From assembly GCA_016858145.1 (NCBI GenBank), contig JAEHOE010000011.1:930001-994000 (forward strand): a stretch of DNA of 64,000 nt, in the 5' to 3' direction. Origin of the DNA: Edaphochlamys debaryana (taxonomy: Eukaryota; Chlorophyta; Chlorophyceae; Chlamydomonadales). The notes under the pieces are model-generated. The model was not told the origin of the DNA and did not search any database. It saw only the letters and a program-made list of their open reading frames with translations. Shown piece by piece: positions 22,301-33,778 of the stretch. How positions within the stretch are numbered: position 1 is the stretch's first letter; every line of letters begins with the position of its first letter. A program made the translations under genes and the position numbers.

Positions 22301-24686
22301 TTCATGTACAACCTGGCGCTGGCGTACAAGTGCGTGAAGGGTGCCGTACTTGCCGTACTGTCCGTCGAAAAGACTCAAAAGTGCGACCGTAACCCAGCCC
22401 CCACGCCCCCACCCCTGCGCTGGTCGCTGCTGCTGCCGCCCACTGCCCTGCCTCCATCGCCCTGTGTGCCTAAACCTGCACGCTATCAACGTCTGGACCC
22501 TTGCACCCCCGCGTTCCTTCCTCCCCCCGGCCCCTTCTCCCCCCTATCCCCCCCAAGGATCCGCGAGCACCTGGCTCAGCACCGCGAGGACATCATGCGC
22601 CACACGCGGTTCGACGTGGACGCGGCGCTGGACTCGTGGACCATGACGGAGATCGAGGAGAAGGGGCTGCCCATGAGGTGGGGGGCTTGGTGTGCTGTAT
22701 GAAGGGGGGGGAGAGGTTTAGGAGGGGGCCGCAAAGAGAGTGCTTGTGGGCCTCAATCATCTTGTCCGAGCTTCACGCTCCTGCATCTGCCTACTTCCAC
22801 CAACTGCACCCTCCACCCGCCCCCCCTGACCTCCCCCCGCACCCTGCCGTACCACTCCCCCAGCTTCGGCTTCGCCAACCGCCAGCAGTACTACGAGGCC
22901 GCCTCGTCGCTCGACTACCTGCCCGCCATAGAGACGCCCACGCTGCTGCTGCTGGCCGAGGACGACCCCTTCCTGGGGTGAGGGGGGTTGGGGGGACATG
23001 AGGGGGTTGGGTTGAGGTCTCGCGGCCCTTGCTGGGCTCTCTCTTGTCCTGGTTGTCGGCAGGTTGTCTTGCATTCCCCCGCCTTCTCTAACAACGCCCG
23101 CTTTCTCCCCCCCTCTCCCAGGGTTGTGCCCGACGCCGAGTGCAGCCGCAACCCCAACACGCTCCTGGCGCTGACCAAGCGGGGGGGCCACGTGGCGTTC
23201 CTGCAGGCAAGGCGGGGGGATGGGGAGGAAGGCAGGGAGCCTGACGGGAGGGCAAACCACCGGATGGAGGGGTGGAACAGCGTAGCACAGCGGCGAGGTG
23301 TTCCGTCTGCCAAGGGGCTTGGCAGCGGACGGGGCGGAAGGCAGGGGCCCTCACGAGTGGGCTGCATGGCCGCATCTGCTCACGGCTCAGCCGCAAGGGC
23401 CTCGGTCTCATCAAGAACCGCCCTTCCTCCGCCCTCTCACGCAAGGACTCCCTGGCGCCGGCGCGATCCCGCTCAGCAACACCCACCCTCCCCCTCCCCC
23501 TCCCCCCCTCTCCCCCTCCCCCCCTCTCCCCCTCCCCCCCTCTCCCCCTCCCCCCAGGGCGCCTGGCCCCTGGGCGAGGCCTACATGGACGAGGCGGTGC
23601 TCGAGTTCTTCGCATCCACCCTGCAGCACCTGCACCCGCCGCACCCGGCCCCGCACGCACCCCACCCACCTCCCCCACCGCACGGATACGCCCCCGGCCA
23701 CGGCCACGCGAGCGGCAGCAGGCCCGGCTCGGGCCCGCCCAGCCCTCGCACCAGCTCGGGCGGTGCCGGCGGCGGGGTGCAAGGGCAGGGGCAGGGGCAG
23801 GGGCAAGCGCAGGCGGCGGTGCAGCCGCACCGGTCGCGGCCGCACGGCCGCGCCGGGCGGCCGCCGCCACCCGGCCTGGCGGTGGCGGCCGCGAGCGGGG
23901 CCGTCCCGGACGCCGCCCGCGGCGGCGTGTGGGCGGCGGCGCTGGCGGCGGCGCGGCGCAGCGGACCGGGCCCCGGCGAGGCCTGCTGCGGCGGACACGG
24001 CTCCGGTCAGGGCCACGCTCAGGGCCAGGCTCACGGCCACGGCCCAGCTTCCGCCAGCTCCGGCTCGGGATCCAAGCCCGGTCGCCAGGCGCCGTCACAG
24101 CTCGCGCCCGGGGCGAGGGGCCTGGGGGCGGCGGCGTCTGGTGGCAGCGGCGGTGGGGCGGCCGGGGGTGCTGCTGGGGGGCCGGTGCGCAAGAGGGGAG
24201 GCGCGGGAGGGGCAGCGGGGAAGGTGCGGGGGGACGATGCGGCGGCGGCGGCGGCGGCGGCCGCGGCGGCGCGGGCGGCGGCGGCGGAGCGGGAGCGGGC
24301 GGCCGAGATTCTGGAGGATCGGCAGGTGGGCGGCGGATGCGGATGACGGGTGCAAGGGTTCGGGGTTGATGGTTATACGGGTTGCCCAAGGGCGTACGGT
24401 GGGGGCTACTTGCATTAGGCAAGTCTAGAAATACCGGGCCCGGGGGATCCCGGACAGGGTCGCGGTCGGGAGAATGCATCCTGCACGGCACCCTCCCCGA
24501 TTCCCCCTGACCCGACTCTCAACCCCCCCCTCCCAGGCTGCCACGGTGGAAATCCTGTCGTACCTCCAACGCCAGCGGGAGGCGGAGGCGCTGGCGGAGG
24601 CGGAGGCCGCGGCCCTGGCGGAGGCGCAGCAGCAGGCTGGGGGTGGCGGAGGAGGCGAGGCCAACCCGCCGCGATCGCGCCTGTGA
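19329..24686 (+). CDS. EMB8/ABHD1-3-like alpha/beta hydrolase, membrane-anchored
   Basis: Exon 1 (19329-19412) encodes a short hydrophobic anchor (LTAGSVGVGLAAAALAYW). Exon 2 (from about 19532) carries HYHEHVAAPPRIW and FSPTPWAANPHAQTMLG, a hallmark of EMB8/ABHD1-3 proteins. Later exons give ILLVCHGINGGSHEGYV and AVVLNYRGCNGLPFTAPRGY (20990-21560), the nucleophile elbow AVGYSLGGLK (about 21815), VVSSPVSMW (22240), the acid segment LLLLAEDDPFLG (22945) and the histidine segment TKRGGHVAFLQ (23175). A coding C-terminal extension (23557-24325 and 24537-24686) is Pro/His/Gly/Gln-rich and ends in an Ala/Glu helix. The complete Ser-Asp-His triad is present. Two disordered regions are unusual: a His-rich one (near 20440-20490) inside the lid region, and the tail. 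Family members are lipid esterases; the substrate here is unknown. Confidence 0.88.
23487..23555 (+). repeat. (CCCCCTCTCC)n polypyrimidine minisatellite
   Basis: Several imperfect CCCCCCTCT units run directly into the acceptor CAG of the ABHD tail exon at about 23557, forming an over-long polypyrimidine tract. Confidence 0.7.
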
Positions 24687-27059
24687 TTTGGCCTTGCGGA
24701 CAGGATCTGCTTTGGGCTATGACTTCATTGGACCGGTTGTTGCGGCGGGCTAGACCATGCGTATAGCCTGCCGAAGGCCGGGACTAGAGCCGGACCTTGA
24801 CCGAGCCAGGACGGGGCTGGGACAGGGCGGGAGGTTGCAGACAGGGGCTGCGGGGGTGGAGGAGAGGGCTGGGCGAGACGAGAGACGGGGAGCATGGAAC
24901 CGCGGCACCGGGACAAGCGCAGCGCTGGTTGGGTCAGCGGCAGGCGGGGTGGGGCCCTTGGGAGTGCGTCGCTTGCGGCGGAGGGGTCAGGGCAGCGATG
25001 AGCGCAGCGCGGACGGAGGGCAGGGGCCTTCGGGACGGGCAGTTTTGAGCCGGGTGCTTGTAGCAGGAGGGGTGCGAACGGGAGCGGCATGCAGAAGTCG
25101 CCAGGCGCAGGAGGGGTGTGTCTTTACCCGGATTGTTTGATTAGGTCTGGCTTTTAGAACAGTCAGGAGCGGCGAGGGCGGCGCTTGAGCTTGCGAGTAA
25201 CGTATGCGCGGGTGCAGAGTGTGGTGTCAAGGTTTACGTAGGTGGAGCAAGGGGTGTTACTGGTGAGTGCGGGGTGACCTTTTGTCGTGTGATTGTGGGC
25301 TGGCCGACTGAGCTTAGGTGAGCTTTGCGTGGGCACTCTTTCAAGTCCGTGAGCCGTGCTGTGCTTGTTGAGTGATGCGAGGTGCGGACGTGAGGTGCAG
25401 GAGTAAGTGAGCGTTCCGGTCTGTTCCGGGTGTTGTGGTGCTTGCTTGAGGGGCTTTGCCGGGTGTCCGGGTGACGAGGAAGGGGACCAAGCCGGGGCCG
25501 GGCCGCCTATGCGCCGCGCTGCGTGCCTCGAGCAGGGCCGCAGCATACACACTGCGGGCATAGGTGTCCAGGCAGGCGCCAACAATAACCCAACATTGGC
25601 CGCCCGTGGTCCGTCCTTACGCCGTAAACGGCACGTGTAACTGCGCGAGGGGTGATGACTGTACTGTGCATAGCTCCAGTGAATCCAGTCCAGCCCAGCC
25701 GCTCTCCCTCCACGTGTTTCGCTCGAGTGGACGCCGCCGTGTCCACTGGGTTGCACGTGTGCGGAACGTGCTTGCGTGCTCGGGAGTCCCCAGTGCAAGG
25801 AGGGCGGCAAGAGCAGCTGAGCAGGACTGGCCCAACCCCACTAGCCTTCATACATTGCCCCCCCCCCCCGAGTCCAGTGGGCGTAGCATCCCTTAGATGG
25901 CAAGGGCTGAAGTCTCCGCCGCACGTGGCCGCTACCGATATGGGCGGGTGCTTCGATGCTTGCCGCATTCTTCGGGCCAGTTTGCTGCCTACCTGCAGCC
26001 CTTTGGGCCCCCTCGCACAGTGTTAGGAGGCCTCGCAGCTTTACCCCCTGCACAGGACGGGGCTCAGGGAACTTTTGAATCTTGTTTATAGGCGTGAGCT
26101 TGCCGCCGGCGGCGGCGCTTCACACGCCGGACCAAAACACACCAGCCACAAACCGCGGACCCACGCGCGCAAGTTGGCGCACGCTCGTTTGGGGCCCTGT
26201 CATTTCGGTACCACCCCGCCCCGTCCGCCCGGCACGCAGGCTCTCGCAAGCAGCCACTCCGGTATTCGGACGCATGCTCGCCCTTTCGTGTCATGCCCCC
26301 GTCAGGGCCCCCCGCCATGACCAGCCATCGTGTGTACATCGGGAGCTGTTGCCCGTATTAATGGATGCCACGGCCCACAACGCACGCAACCCCAATTAAG
26401 CGTGTCCGCGCCACGCAGTATCTCGCAACCCCAATGTACGACTCACCCCTCCAGCTTATCCGCGCACGCGCGCCAACAACGCATATAAGCGCTAATAGCA
26501 CGCGGGCTTCAGCAAAGTGGTAGGTAAGGAAGCACGAATACTGTGGCATGACAAGGGTGCTCACATGCCTCGCTAGCAGAAGCTCGGCTCGCTCTTGCCC
26601 ACTCGGTCCGCCCTTCATGCCCCCAACAGCGCCCTCCGCCCCCAGCGCGGTTGGGCCGCTCCACCTCTCCAGTGCCTGTGCTCTATCCCCGTACGTGCCG
26701 TGTGTTGCACCTGCCTGCGATGGGCGGCCGGGCTGCACGCTCGGCCCCCGGCCGCCCCTAGATATGCCCAATGCATGCCCATGCCGCAGCCCCCTCCTTG
26801 CACCCACCACCCACGCCCCCGTCCGTTAGCAGCAAGCAATGACATACAGGCGCTTAGCCCCCCGCGCAGCTCATGGGACAGCACGTGGGACAGCTAGCGC
26901 TGAGGAGCTCCCCACAGTCGCAACCGGGGAGCCGGGTTAGCAGCCGCGCCTGGCGAGCCCACGGGCGGAGCTGGGCTCACATAGCCCGGGCTCAGCGCAG
27001 AGCTGGAGTGCCGCATCCTCCGGCGGGGGCCCCCCGCTGCCCGGTGGTGCCCGAGGGTG
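24687..27059. other. Convergent intergenic region, no supported gene
   Basis: This 2.37 kb lies between the stops of the plus-strand hydrolase and the minus-strand MGCGAS gene and should contain both 3' UTRs. I found no family-like frame and no RNA gene. A TGTAA signal at 25636-25640 is a plausible end for the hydrolase transcript. Confidence 0.5.
25636..25640 (+). terminator. Candidate TGTAA poly(A) signal of the ABHD gene
   Basis: TGTAA is the usual poly(A) signal in volvocine algae. This copy lies about 950 bp after the stop codon, which implies a long but not unusual 3' UTR. Confidence 0.35.
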
Positions 27060-30000
27060 TCACGTGCCGCCGTTGGATGCCACGGGCGCGGCGGCCGTCT
27101 GCTGCTGAGCGCCGACCGCGAACCCGCCGTACCCCATCTGCGCCAGCATGGAGATCGTGTTGGCGTCGTACCCGGCGTTCTGGTACGCCGCCGCCATCGC
27201 GCCGGCGTCCTGCTGTACGGCACCCGCGCCTGCCGTACCGGCGCCGTACCCGGCCTGCGCCAGCGCCGCCGCCAGCTGCTGCTGCTGCGCGATCTGGGTC
27301 GCGTAGTCCACACCCGCGCCGCCAGCCGCCGCCGCCGCCGCGTTCGGCGTGCCGCCGTTCATCATCGGGGTGCCGTACATGCCCGCGGCGGCGCCGTACC
27401 CGGCGGCCGCGGCCGCCGCCTGCTGCATCTGCAACGCCTGCATCGCCTGCATCTGTTGGATCTGCTGCATCTGCTGCATCTGTTGCATCTGCTGCATCTG
27501 CACGGCAGCCGCCGCCGCCATCTGCTGCTGCTGCGCCAGCGCCGCCGCGGCTCCGATCCCGGCGCCGGGCAGCCCCGCCGCGCTCGCGCCCGCGTGTGGG
27601 CCCACGGGCTGCGCGCTGCTCCCCGGCTTGCCCAGCCCCGCAGCCCCGGCCATGGCCCCCGCCGCCAGCTGGTGCTGCAGCAGCGCCGCCTGTGCGGGGT
27701 CCATCTGTGAGGCCGTGAGCGCGAGCGTCATGGTCGCGGCCAGCTCCTGGGGGTTGACGGCCGCGCGCGCCAGCTGCAGCATCTCCGGCGAGAAGGTGGG
27801 TTTGACCAGGTTGCGGGGGAGCTTGGTGGTGAGCTCTGCGGGGGGGACGGGTGAGGGGTGGGTCGGGTTTGGGTGGGGATTGGGTACGGTTTGAATGGGG
27901 TTTGAGTTGGGTAGGGATGGGCTTGGTGGTGAGCTCTGCGGGTGCGGAGGACGGGGACAGGGGCAGGTGCGGTGGGGTTTGGGTGGGGCTTGCGGTGATC
28001 CCGGTGGTGGTTGGCGGGGTGTGGAGGGCGCAGAGGACGGGACGGAGTGGGCTGGGCAAGGCGGGAGGCCGCTGTAGTGTGGCCGGGGCCCGTTCAAGCC
28101 ACAGTGCTGACACAGAGCCGTCTGATTCCAAATCTGGCGCTTGGCTTGCAGCTGCCCCGCTCGCCCCTCGGGGCCGATCGTCGCCCCCAGCCCAGCACCC
28201 TGCACCGTGCACGCACCCGCCAGCTTGCCCTGCAGGTCGGCCTTGATCTCCCGCTGCGCCCGCGTGTACGCGTCGGCGATGCGCTGCACGTTGCGGGTGT
28301 ACGTGTCAAAGACCTGCAGGGGGCACGGGGCGGATGGGGTTGGGGGTTGGCACAGGCGCAGGGGGCAGAACGATTAGGGGCGTACCCGGTCTAGGGAACA
28401 AGTTGGCATGGGTGAGATGAGCAGACGAGGCGGGCCGCCCCCGCCATGCCTTGAAGCCGGCTTCCCAGGACACACGCGCAGCCCACGCACCTTCTCCGCA
28501 TCGTAGATGGCCGAGAGGTTGGCGTTGATGACCTTGACCACCCCCGCGGCGTCCGCAATGCCCAGCCGCCGCTGCTTGGCGGCCTCGGGTGCCAGCGTGT
28601 ACAGCTCCCGGACCTGGGGGGGGGGGCAGGGGTGTTTTAAGTTGATAAGCGGGAGAGCGTCAAGTTGCTGGTGGGATTGCCGGAGAAGGTACAGGGGCAG
28701 GGGGGTGGAGGGGTCAGGGTTGGAACAGGGGGTGCAGTTGGGAGCTGGGCTGGGCACAGAGCACGTGGCTGAGTGGGGAACTGTGCGGGGCGGGCTGGGT
28801 GCTGGATGGGGAGGCCTGCGCGTGCCTCTGTGCTCCCCTGCCACCCTCGAAGCCCCAGTCCTCGGTTTACCCGTCCTGCATGCCGCCTACCGAACCCTTG
28901 GTGCCCGCCCCCAAGCCGCTTCATCACTCCAGGCCTTGCAACCCGCACCCGCACCCCCCCGCAGCTGGTGCCCATTGGCCGCGTGCACCGCGTGGCGCCC
29001 CTCGTCCCCGGCACGTACGCTCAGCCCACGTCTGTAACCCGCGCCTCCCTCCATGGCCTCCCCGCGGCCTTCCCATCCCCATCACCGTCTTGCCACCGCC
29101 CCGCTCCACCCCACCCCCAGGCCACCCCCACACCCGCCCCCAGGTCAAACCTCCACCCCCACCCCCAACCAACGCCAACCAACCCTGCCTGCCTACCTCC
29201 TCGTGCAGCTTGGCGTAGCTGGCCCTCAGCGGCCCCAGGCTCACTCGGCTCTCTTGCACCACCGCCGCAAGCGCCAGCAGCGAGTCCCACACGTTGCGCA
29301 TCTGGGGAAAGGATAGGGAAGGGGAGGGCAGAGAGGCGCGCGGCAGCGGTCAGCACCTTGGATCTGGATCTGGATCTGGGCCCGCATCTGCGGGACGAGC
29401 AGGCGCACGCGAGTCCACTTCCCACATCCTCCCCGCATCCGCCGGCCGCCAGGACCCGGACCTGGGATTCTAGTCCCTGGAGCTCCTGAACCAGGGGGGT
29501 GCCGAGCGCCCGGCGCGAGCCCTGGACCAGGGGGGTGCAGGCACGCCAGCCACGCCCACATCGATCCCCACCCACCTGCTGCGGCAGGAAGTCCGGGAAG
29601 GTCTTGTCTATGAGCAGAGCCTGGTCCACCACCACGTCCAGGTCGAAGCGGAAGGTGGCGTCGTCGTTGGTGAAGCGGGGCGTGATGGTGAAGGGCTCCT
29701 GTGGGGGGGGAGGAAGGGAGGGGGAGGGAGGGGGGGGAGCAGGGGGTAAGCGGGGGTCGTGGTGAGACGCGCCGCCGGCCATAGTCCGTGGCCGGCCGAC
29801 ACCAACCTAGGTCCTGGAGGGGGGGCTTCTGCCGTGCCCGTGCTCGGCGAGCCTGCCTGGGTCCGCTCCGTTCAACTCCGCACCGCTATCCCAACCGCCC
29901 CAACCGCCACGTGCTCACGTAGTGCGTCAGCAGCGAGACCAGGTGCACCGAGTCCAGCTGCTTCTTGCACATCTGCCACGTGGTGTCGGCCACTCGCCGC

Positions 30001-33000
30001 AGCGCCTCGCACACCATCTGCGCCACGTCGCCCATGACTCCGTCGGGCAGCGACAGCGGCGTCGAGTAGATCCAGGCCGTCTTGGCGACAGCTTTCGCGA
30101 GTTTGAACAGCACGGCGTTGAGCTGCTGGATCTTGCGGTTGGCCTCCACGTACTCCTTGGCGACCGGCAGGGTCTTGAGCTTGCGGCACTGCTTGGGCTC
30201 CTCCACCAGGGAAAGGGGTGGTTCGTACTTTTCGAAGAGCTTGGCCAGCTCGTTGCCCACCACCGCCACGGAGCGCTCAGCCTTGAGGATGGCATCAGTC
30301 ATGCCGCTGCGGTTGAGGAGGTGGTGGGGAGGGAATGGAGGAAGGGCGTGATGAAGCGCGTGGTGGTGGTGATTGTAGTGGGAGTGGTGTGATGGGAGAA
30401 AGAGGAGAGTTGTAGGGTGGTGAGAAGGGGTGAGTGAGGCAGGCGGATCAGGAGGAGACGGGTGAGCGCTGGGTGCGTGGTGGGCGCGCCGCGCCCCGCC
30501 CCGCTCCGCCGCGGTCGAACACAATCGCGACGAGACGAGCAGCATCCCGCCACCGCTCTGCAGCTGCAGAGCCCAAAGGGCTCCTCAGCACCCGCATTGC
30601 TCCGTGTGCGAGGAACGCGCTCGCACTCCACCCCGCCCCCAGCCAGCGCCTTGCCCCTATGCCACCGGCACAGCGCGGCCCCTGCGCCCACCCCACGGCA
30701 TACGAGCCGGCCCCAGCTCAAGCCCGTAACCCTCCATACCCCTCAACACGCAAGACCGCCCAACATCTGGAGCGCCGCACGCCCCAGTCCCCAGGCGCGT
30801 GCCCCACCTGTGCACTACGCCCCCGCATACCCTACTGCAGCCAACCCCCCTCGAAGCCCTCCATACCCTTCTCCCCAGCCGCACCTTGGGCCCCCGCCCT
30901 CAGTCCCCAAGCACATGCCCCCAACAGCCCCTGGCCCCAAGCATCCCATTCCCCCCCAAAACCTCTCACGCTCCCTCCCCGCTGCACTCGCCCCATCCCC
31001 CAACGCAAGCGCTCAACCCTTCATCCGTCGTCGCCCAAGACCCCGCCCTGCACCCCAACACTCCCAACTCCCCAGGCGCGTGCCCCCACCTGTACACCAT
31101 GTTCACCAACGGTTTGGAAGGTACCTGCCCCTCGTCTAGTCTAAGTTTAAGCCTTCCAATAGACTGGACGGGACTGGCGTGTCTGGTCCCAGGCGCAACC
31201 CCACGCCTGCCTCACCTGTACACCATGTCCACGAGCGTCGCCGGGCAGGCCTCCTCCCCCAGAATCGCCGCTGCGCTGCCGGGCGCGGGCCCCGGGTCAT
31301 CCTTATGACTCATGCGCATGCCCAGCGGGCTGGGCCCCAGGCCGCCTTGCGACCGGCCGTTGGCCGCAGACATGGACGCGAACCGAGACGGCGGCGGAGC
31401 CGCCGACCCAGATCCGGAACCCCCCGCGCCCCCCGCCGAGCCCGCTGCTCCGGATGCATACGCCGCCGCGCTGGCGGCGGCGGACGAGCTCCGCCCGCGC
31501 GCGGATTTGGATCGCGGGTTGTGCTCGGATTTGGGATCCGCGGCGGCTCCGGACGCGATCGCGGCCGCCAGCTTGGCGGGCTGCGGGTGCCGCATGAGCC
31601 GCACGTGCGCGCAGCGGCCCTTGACGGGGCACGCGGCGGGGGTGACGTGGAAGTAGACGCCGAAGTTGGGGCCTAGGTGGTGTTGGAGCACCGAGACCGC
31701 CGAGTTGAAGGCTATGCAGTGCCCTCCCAGCGTGGTGGGGGGCTCGAGCAGGTCGGATGCGTCTGTGGAGGCGGAGTCGGCGGTACCTGGTGGTCGCCCG
31801 GGGCCCGAAGCGAGCGCCTCCGCCGTCGCCTGCCCCCCGCCCGCGCCCGGCGCCCGTGGTGAGTTGCCGTTGGTAGATGCATCCAGCGACGGCCCCGCGC
31901 CGCCGCCCGCTGCCCGCCCCGGAGACCCGCCGTTCGAGCGCCCGGCGCCGTTGGCCGTGCCCGGCGGGCCCAGCACGCCGACCGACGTCGGCGTGAACGA
32001 GGCCGAGACCGAGGCCCCGCCGCTGCCCGGCGAGCCCGGCGGCGGCGCCTCCACTAGCAGGGCCAGGGTGGCGGCCCCGGCGGTGTCGTTCCGGGCCAAC
32101 CTCGGGACCTCGGCGGGGGGCTGGCCGGCGCCGCTGGGCCGCCCCGCGGCCCGGAGCGCTGTAAACGCCGCCTCTGCCTGCGCCTCCACGAACTGGCACA
32201 GGTCTAGCTGAGCCTGCGCTAGCGCCGCGTCAGCTTCGCGCAGCTCCTTGTTTTTTAGCCACTCGATGAGGATGTGGTGCTGCGGGGACGCGCGCTGCTT
32301 GTTGAAGGGAGTGACTAAGTCCAGGTGGAGCGCGTCCACGTTGCGCCCTACAGAGACCTCCGCGACCATCGCGCCTTGGGGTGGGGGGGTGAAGAGGGAA
32401 GGGGCGGCGTGTGAGCTGGAGTGGGGGCAGAGGAGGGCAGAGAGGGCGGCAGCGGTGGAGGGGCGAAAGCGTTGGCGGGCGGAGCCCGCCGCTAGGGTTA
32501 CCGCACACCGCAGCGCTGCGTGCGTGCACGCCTAACCCGCGGCTGTTGGGGGGACGCCCGGTGCCCCTGGGGTCCCCAGGCGCTCTTCGAGGCACTGAGC
32601 AGTGCTGCACCTGGGTACCAGCGTCAAGTGCGGGTGACCAGCGAGAGTGGGGCGGGCCAGCATGTACTGGCGGGTGCGCGCGGCTGATGATGCCACGCCT
32701 CCCTCTGCCCGCGCGCGGTTGGCGCCGCGCGCCCGCCCCCATATGAATGTCCCCAGCGCTTCCTGGCATGTCCAGGTCGTTAGGACGTGTCCCGGCTTGA
32801 CAAGCACTGCGCGCACCTAGCGCGGGCGCCAGCAAGTTCTGCACGTTCACAGCGTAGTCGTTAATGACGTTATTCCACGTGATGAACTGAGCCAGAATGG
32901 TCTCCAGCTCCTCAAACGTCTGCAGCGCGGCATCAGGGGCAGGCGTGTTTCCAGGCCGGTGCATGTTCGGTGCGTTGTGCGTGGGCAGGCGCGCATGACC

Positions 33001-33182
33001 TTGATCAGTGAGGCCACTTCCGTGCACAGGACACTACGTGCGCAGTCACGCACCGCATCAAACTCCGGGATGAGCTGCGTGCGCTGGAGGACCACATTCT
33101 CAAGCTCGAAATCCTCAGGGTCGCGGACGACTTGTATCTCAGGCGCCGTTGCCGACGACGCACGAGAAGCTCCGCAACCCAT
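27060..33182 (-). CDS. Unknown helical protein with N-myristoylation motif (MGCGAS)
   Basis: I do not recognise the family. The protein starts MGCGASRASS (33182): Gly2 with Cys3 is a classic site for N-myristoylation plus palmitoylation, so attachment to a membrane is likely (inference). Exons on the minus strand: exon 1 to about 33003 (ELENVVLQRTQLIPEFDAVR); about 32822-32919 (FEELETILAQFITWNNVIND); about 31215-32369 (helix NKELREADAALAQAQLDL, then a Ser/Gly/Ala/Pro-rich stretch with VKGRCAHVRLMRHPQ); about 29920-30308 (long helices, KKQLDSVHLVSLLTHY); about 29577-29700; about 29198-29301; about 28496-28615; about 28224-28315; and 27060-27838. The last exon ends in an Ala/Gln/Met-rich low-complexity tail with repeated QQM units. 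The helical segments could form a coiled-coil or BAR-like membrane-binding body, but that is speculation. The gene is divergent from the carboxypeptidase, 596 bp between starts. Confidence 0.65.
27421..27535 (-). repeat. In-frame CAGATG/CAG repeat coding QQM units
   Basis: On the coding strand, tandem CAGCAGATG units encode alternating Gln-Gln-Met, flanked by alanine runs. This is coding microsatellite sequence in the tail of the MGCGAS protein and is likely variable between strains. Confidence 0.7.
27821..27942 (-). repeat. Duplicated 3' splice-site region (22-bp direct repeat, 100-bp spacing)
   Basis: GCTTGGTGGTGAGCTCTGCG followed by GG occurs at 27821-27842 and again at 27921-27942. The copy at 27821 is the intron acceptor with the first codons of the last MGCGAS exon; the other copy lies 100 bp upstream inside the intron. 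Use of the upstream copy would shift the reading frame. Confidence 0.75.
31087..31228 (-). repeat. Duplicated 5' splice-site region (16-bp direct repeat)
   Basis: CACCTGTACACCATGT occurs at 31087-31102 and 31213-31228, 126 bp apart. On the coding strand it reads as the exon end ...ATGGTGTACAG followed by a donor-like GTG. The copy at 31213 is the real donor; the other lies inside the intron. A related word also occurs near 30795. Confidence 0.65.
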
Positions 33183-33778
33183 GGGAGCTCGCCCTACGCC
33201 GGAGCTCGCCGGGGCCCGAGGCCCGGGGCCCCCGCTTCCACGGTGTCCACTTTCGAGCTGCCTGCAAGCCTGCTACTGTTTGAGACTATGGGGCTGGGCC
33301 GCGCGGACAGGTGGGGCGCCGGGGCCGCGCACGTAGTCCTATTGAGGCCGCGCGTAACGACCCTCGGGAATTGAGACCCCAGCACAAGTGATTTGTTGGT
33401 CTATTCTTAAGTGCAGGCGTGCTACCTAAGGCGCGTGAGGCTCGGTGTAAAGAGACCGTGGTCGGCCAGTATAGCTCCTGGGTTTCAGCGCCGCTCACCG
33501 GCTGCTACGTAAGAGTAAATCGGGTGCGTCAGAGGAGTGCTGCTGCCGAAGCCTTGGCGGAGTGGGAGTGCCGACCCATCGTCGTCGACCCCACCCAGAA
33601 TGAGTTCAGGGTCCGTCAAGTCATGCGACTCAGTATAGGCCTACACGACCGCGCAACCAAGACCACCTTGAAGAAGCATTCTAGACGCAAATACTACAAG
33701 CTTTCGCAGTTCGACGCCCACCCCAAATGTGCTGACATTTGTAGCGCGGCCTCTCTTGTCTTGACTGCCGGCGACACG
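33183..33778. promoter_or_regulatory. Divergent promoter between MGCGAS and M14 genes
   Basis: 596 bp lie between two start codons pointing outward, so both promoters are expected here. The carboxypeptidase frame stays open upstream to 33419, but the hydrophobic signal peptide directly after ATG 33779 favours that start. Confidence 0.5.

Noticed and set aside
23088..24491. Minus-strand 467-codon Pro/Arg-rich frame
   Set aside because: Antisense shadow of the low-complexity tail of the alpha/beta hydrolase.
26873..27718. Plus-strand 281-codon frame opposite the MGCGAS gene tail
   Set aside because: Arg/Pro/Ser-rich shadow of the Gln/Ala/Met repeat; the minus strand carries the coherent exons.
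33419..33778. Upstream in-frame extension of the carboxypeptidase start
   Set aside because: It would bury the signal peptide 120 residues inside the protein; ATG 33779 directly precedes the hydrophobic stretch.
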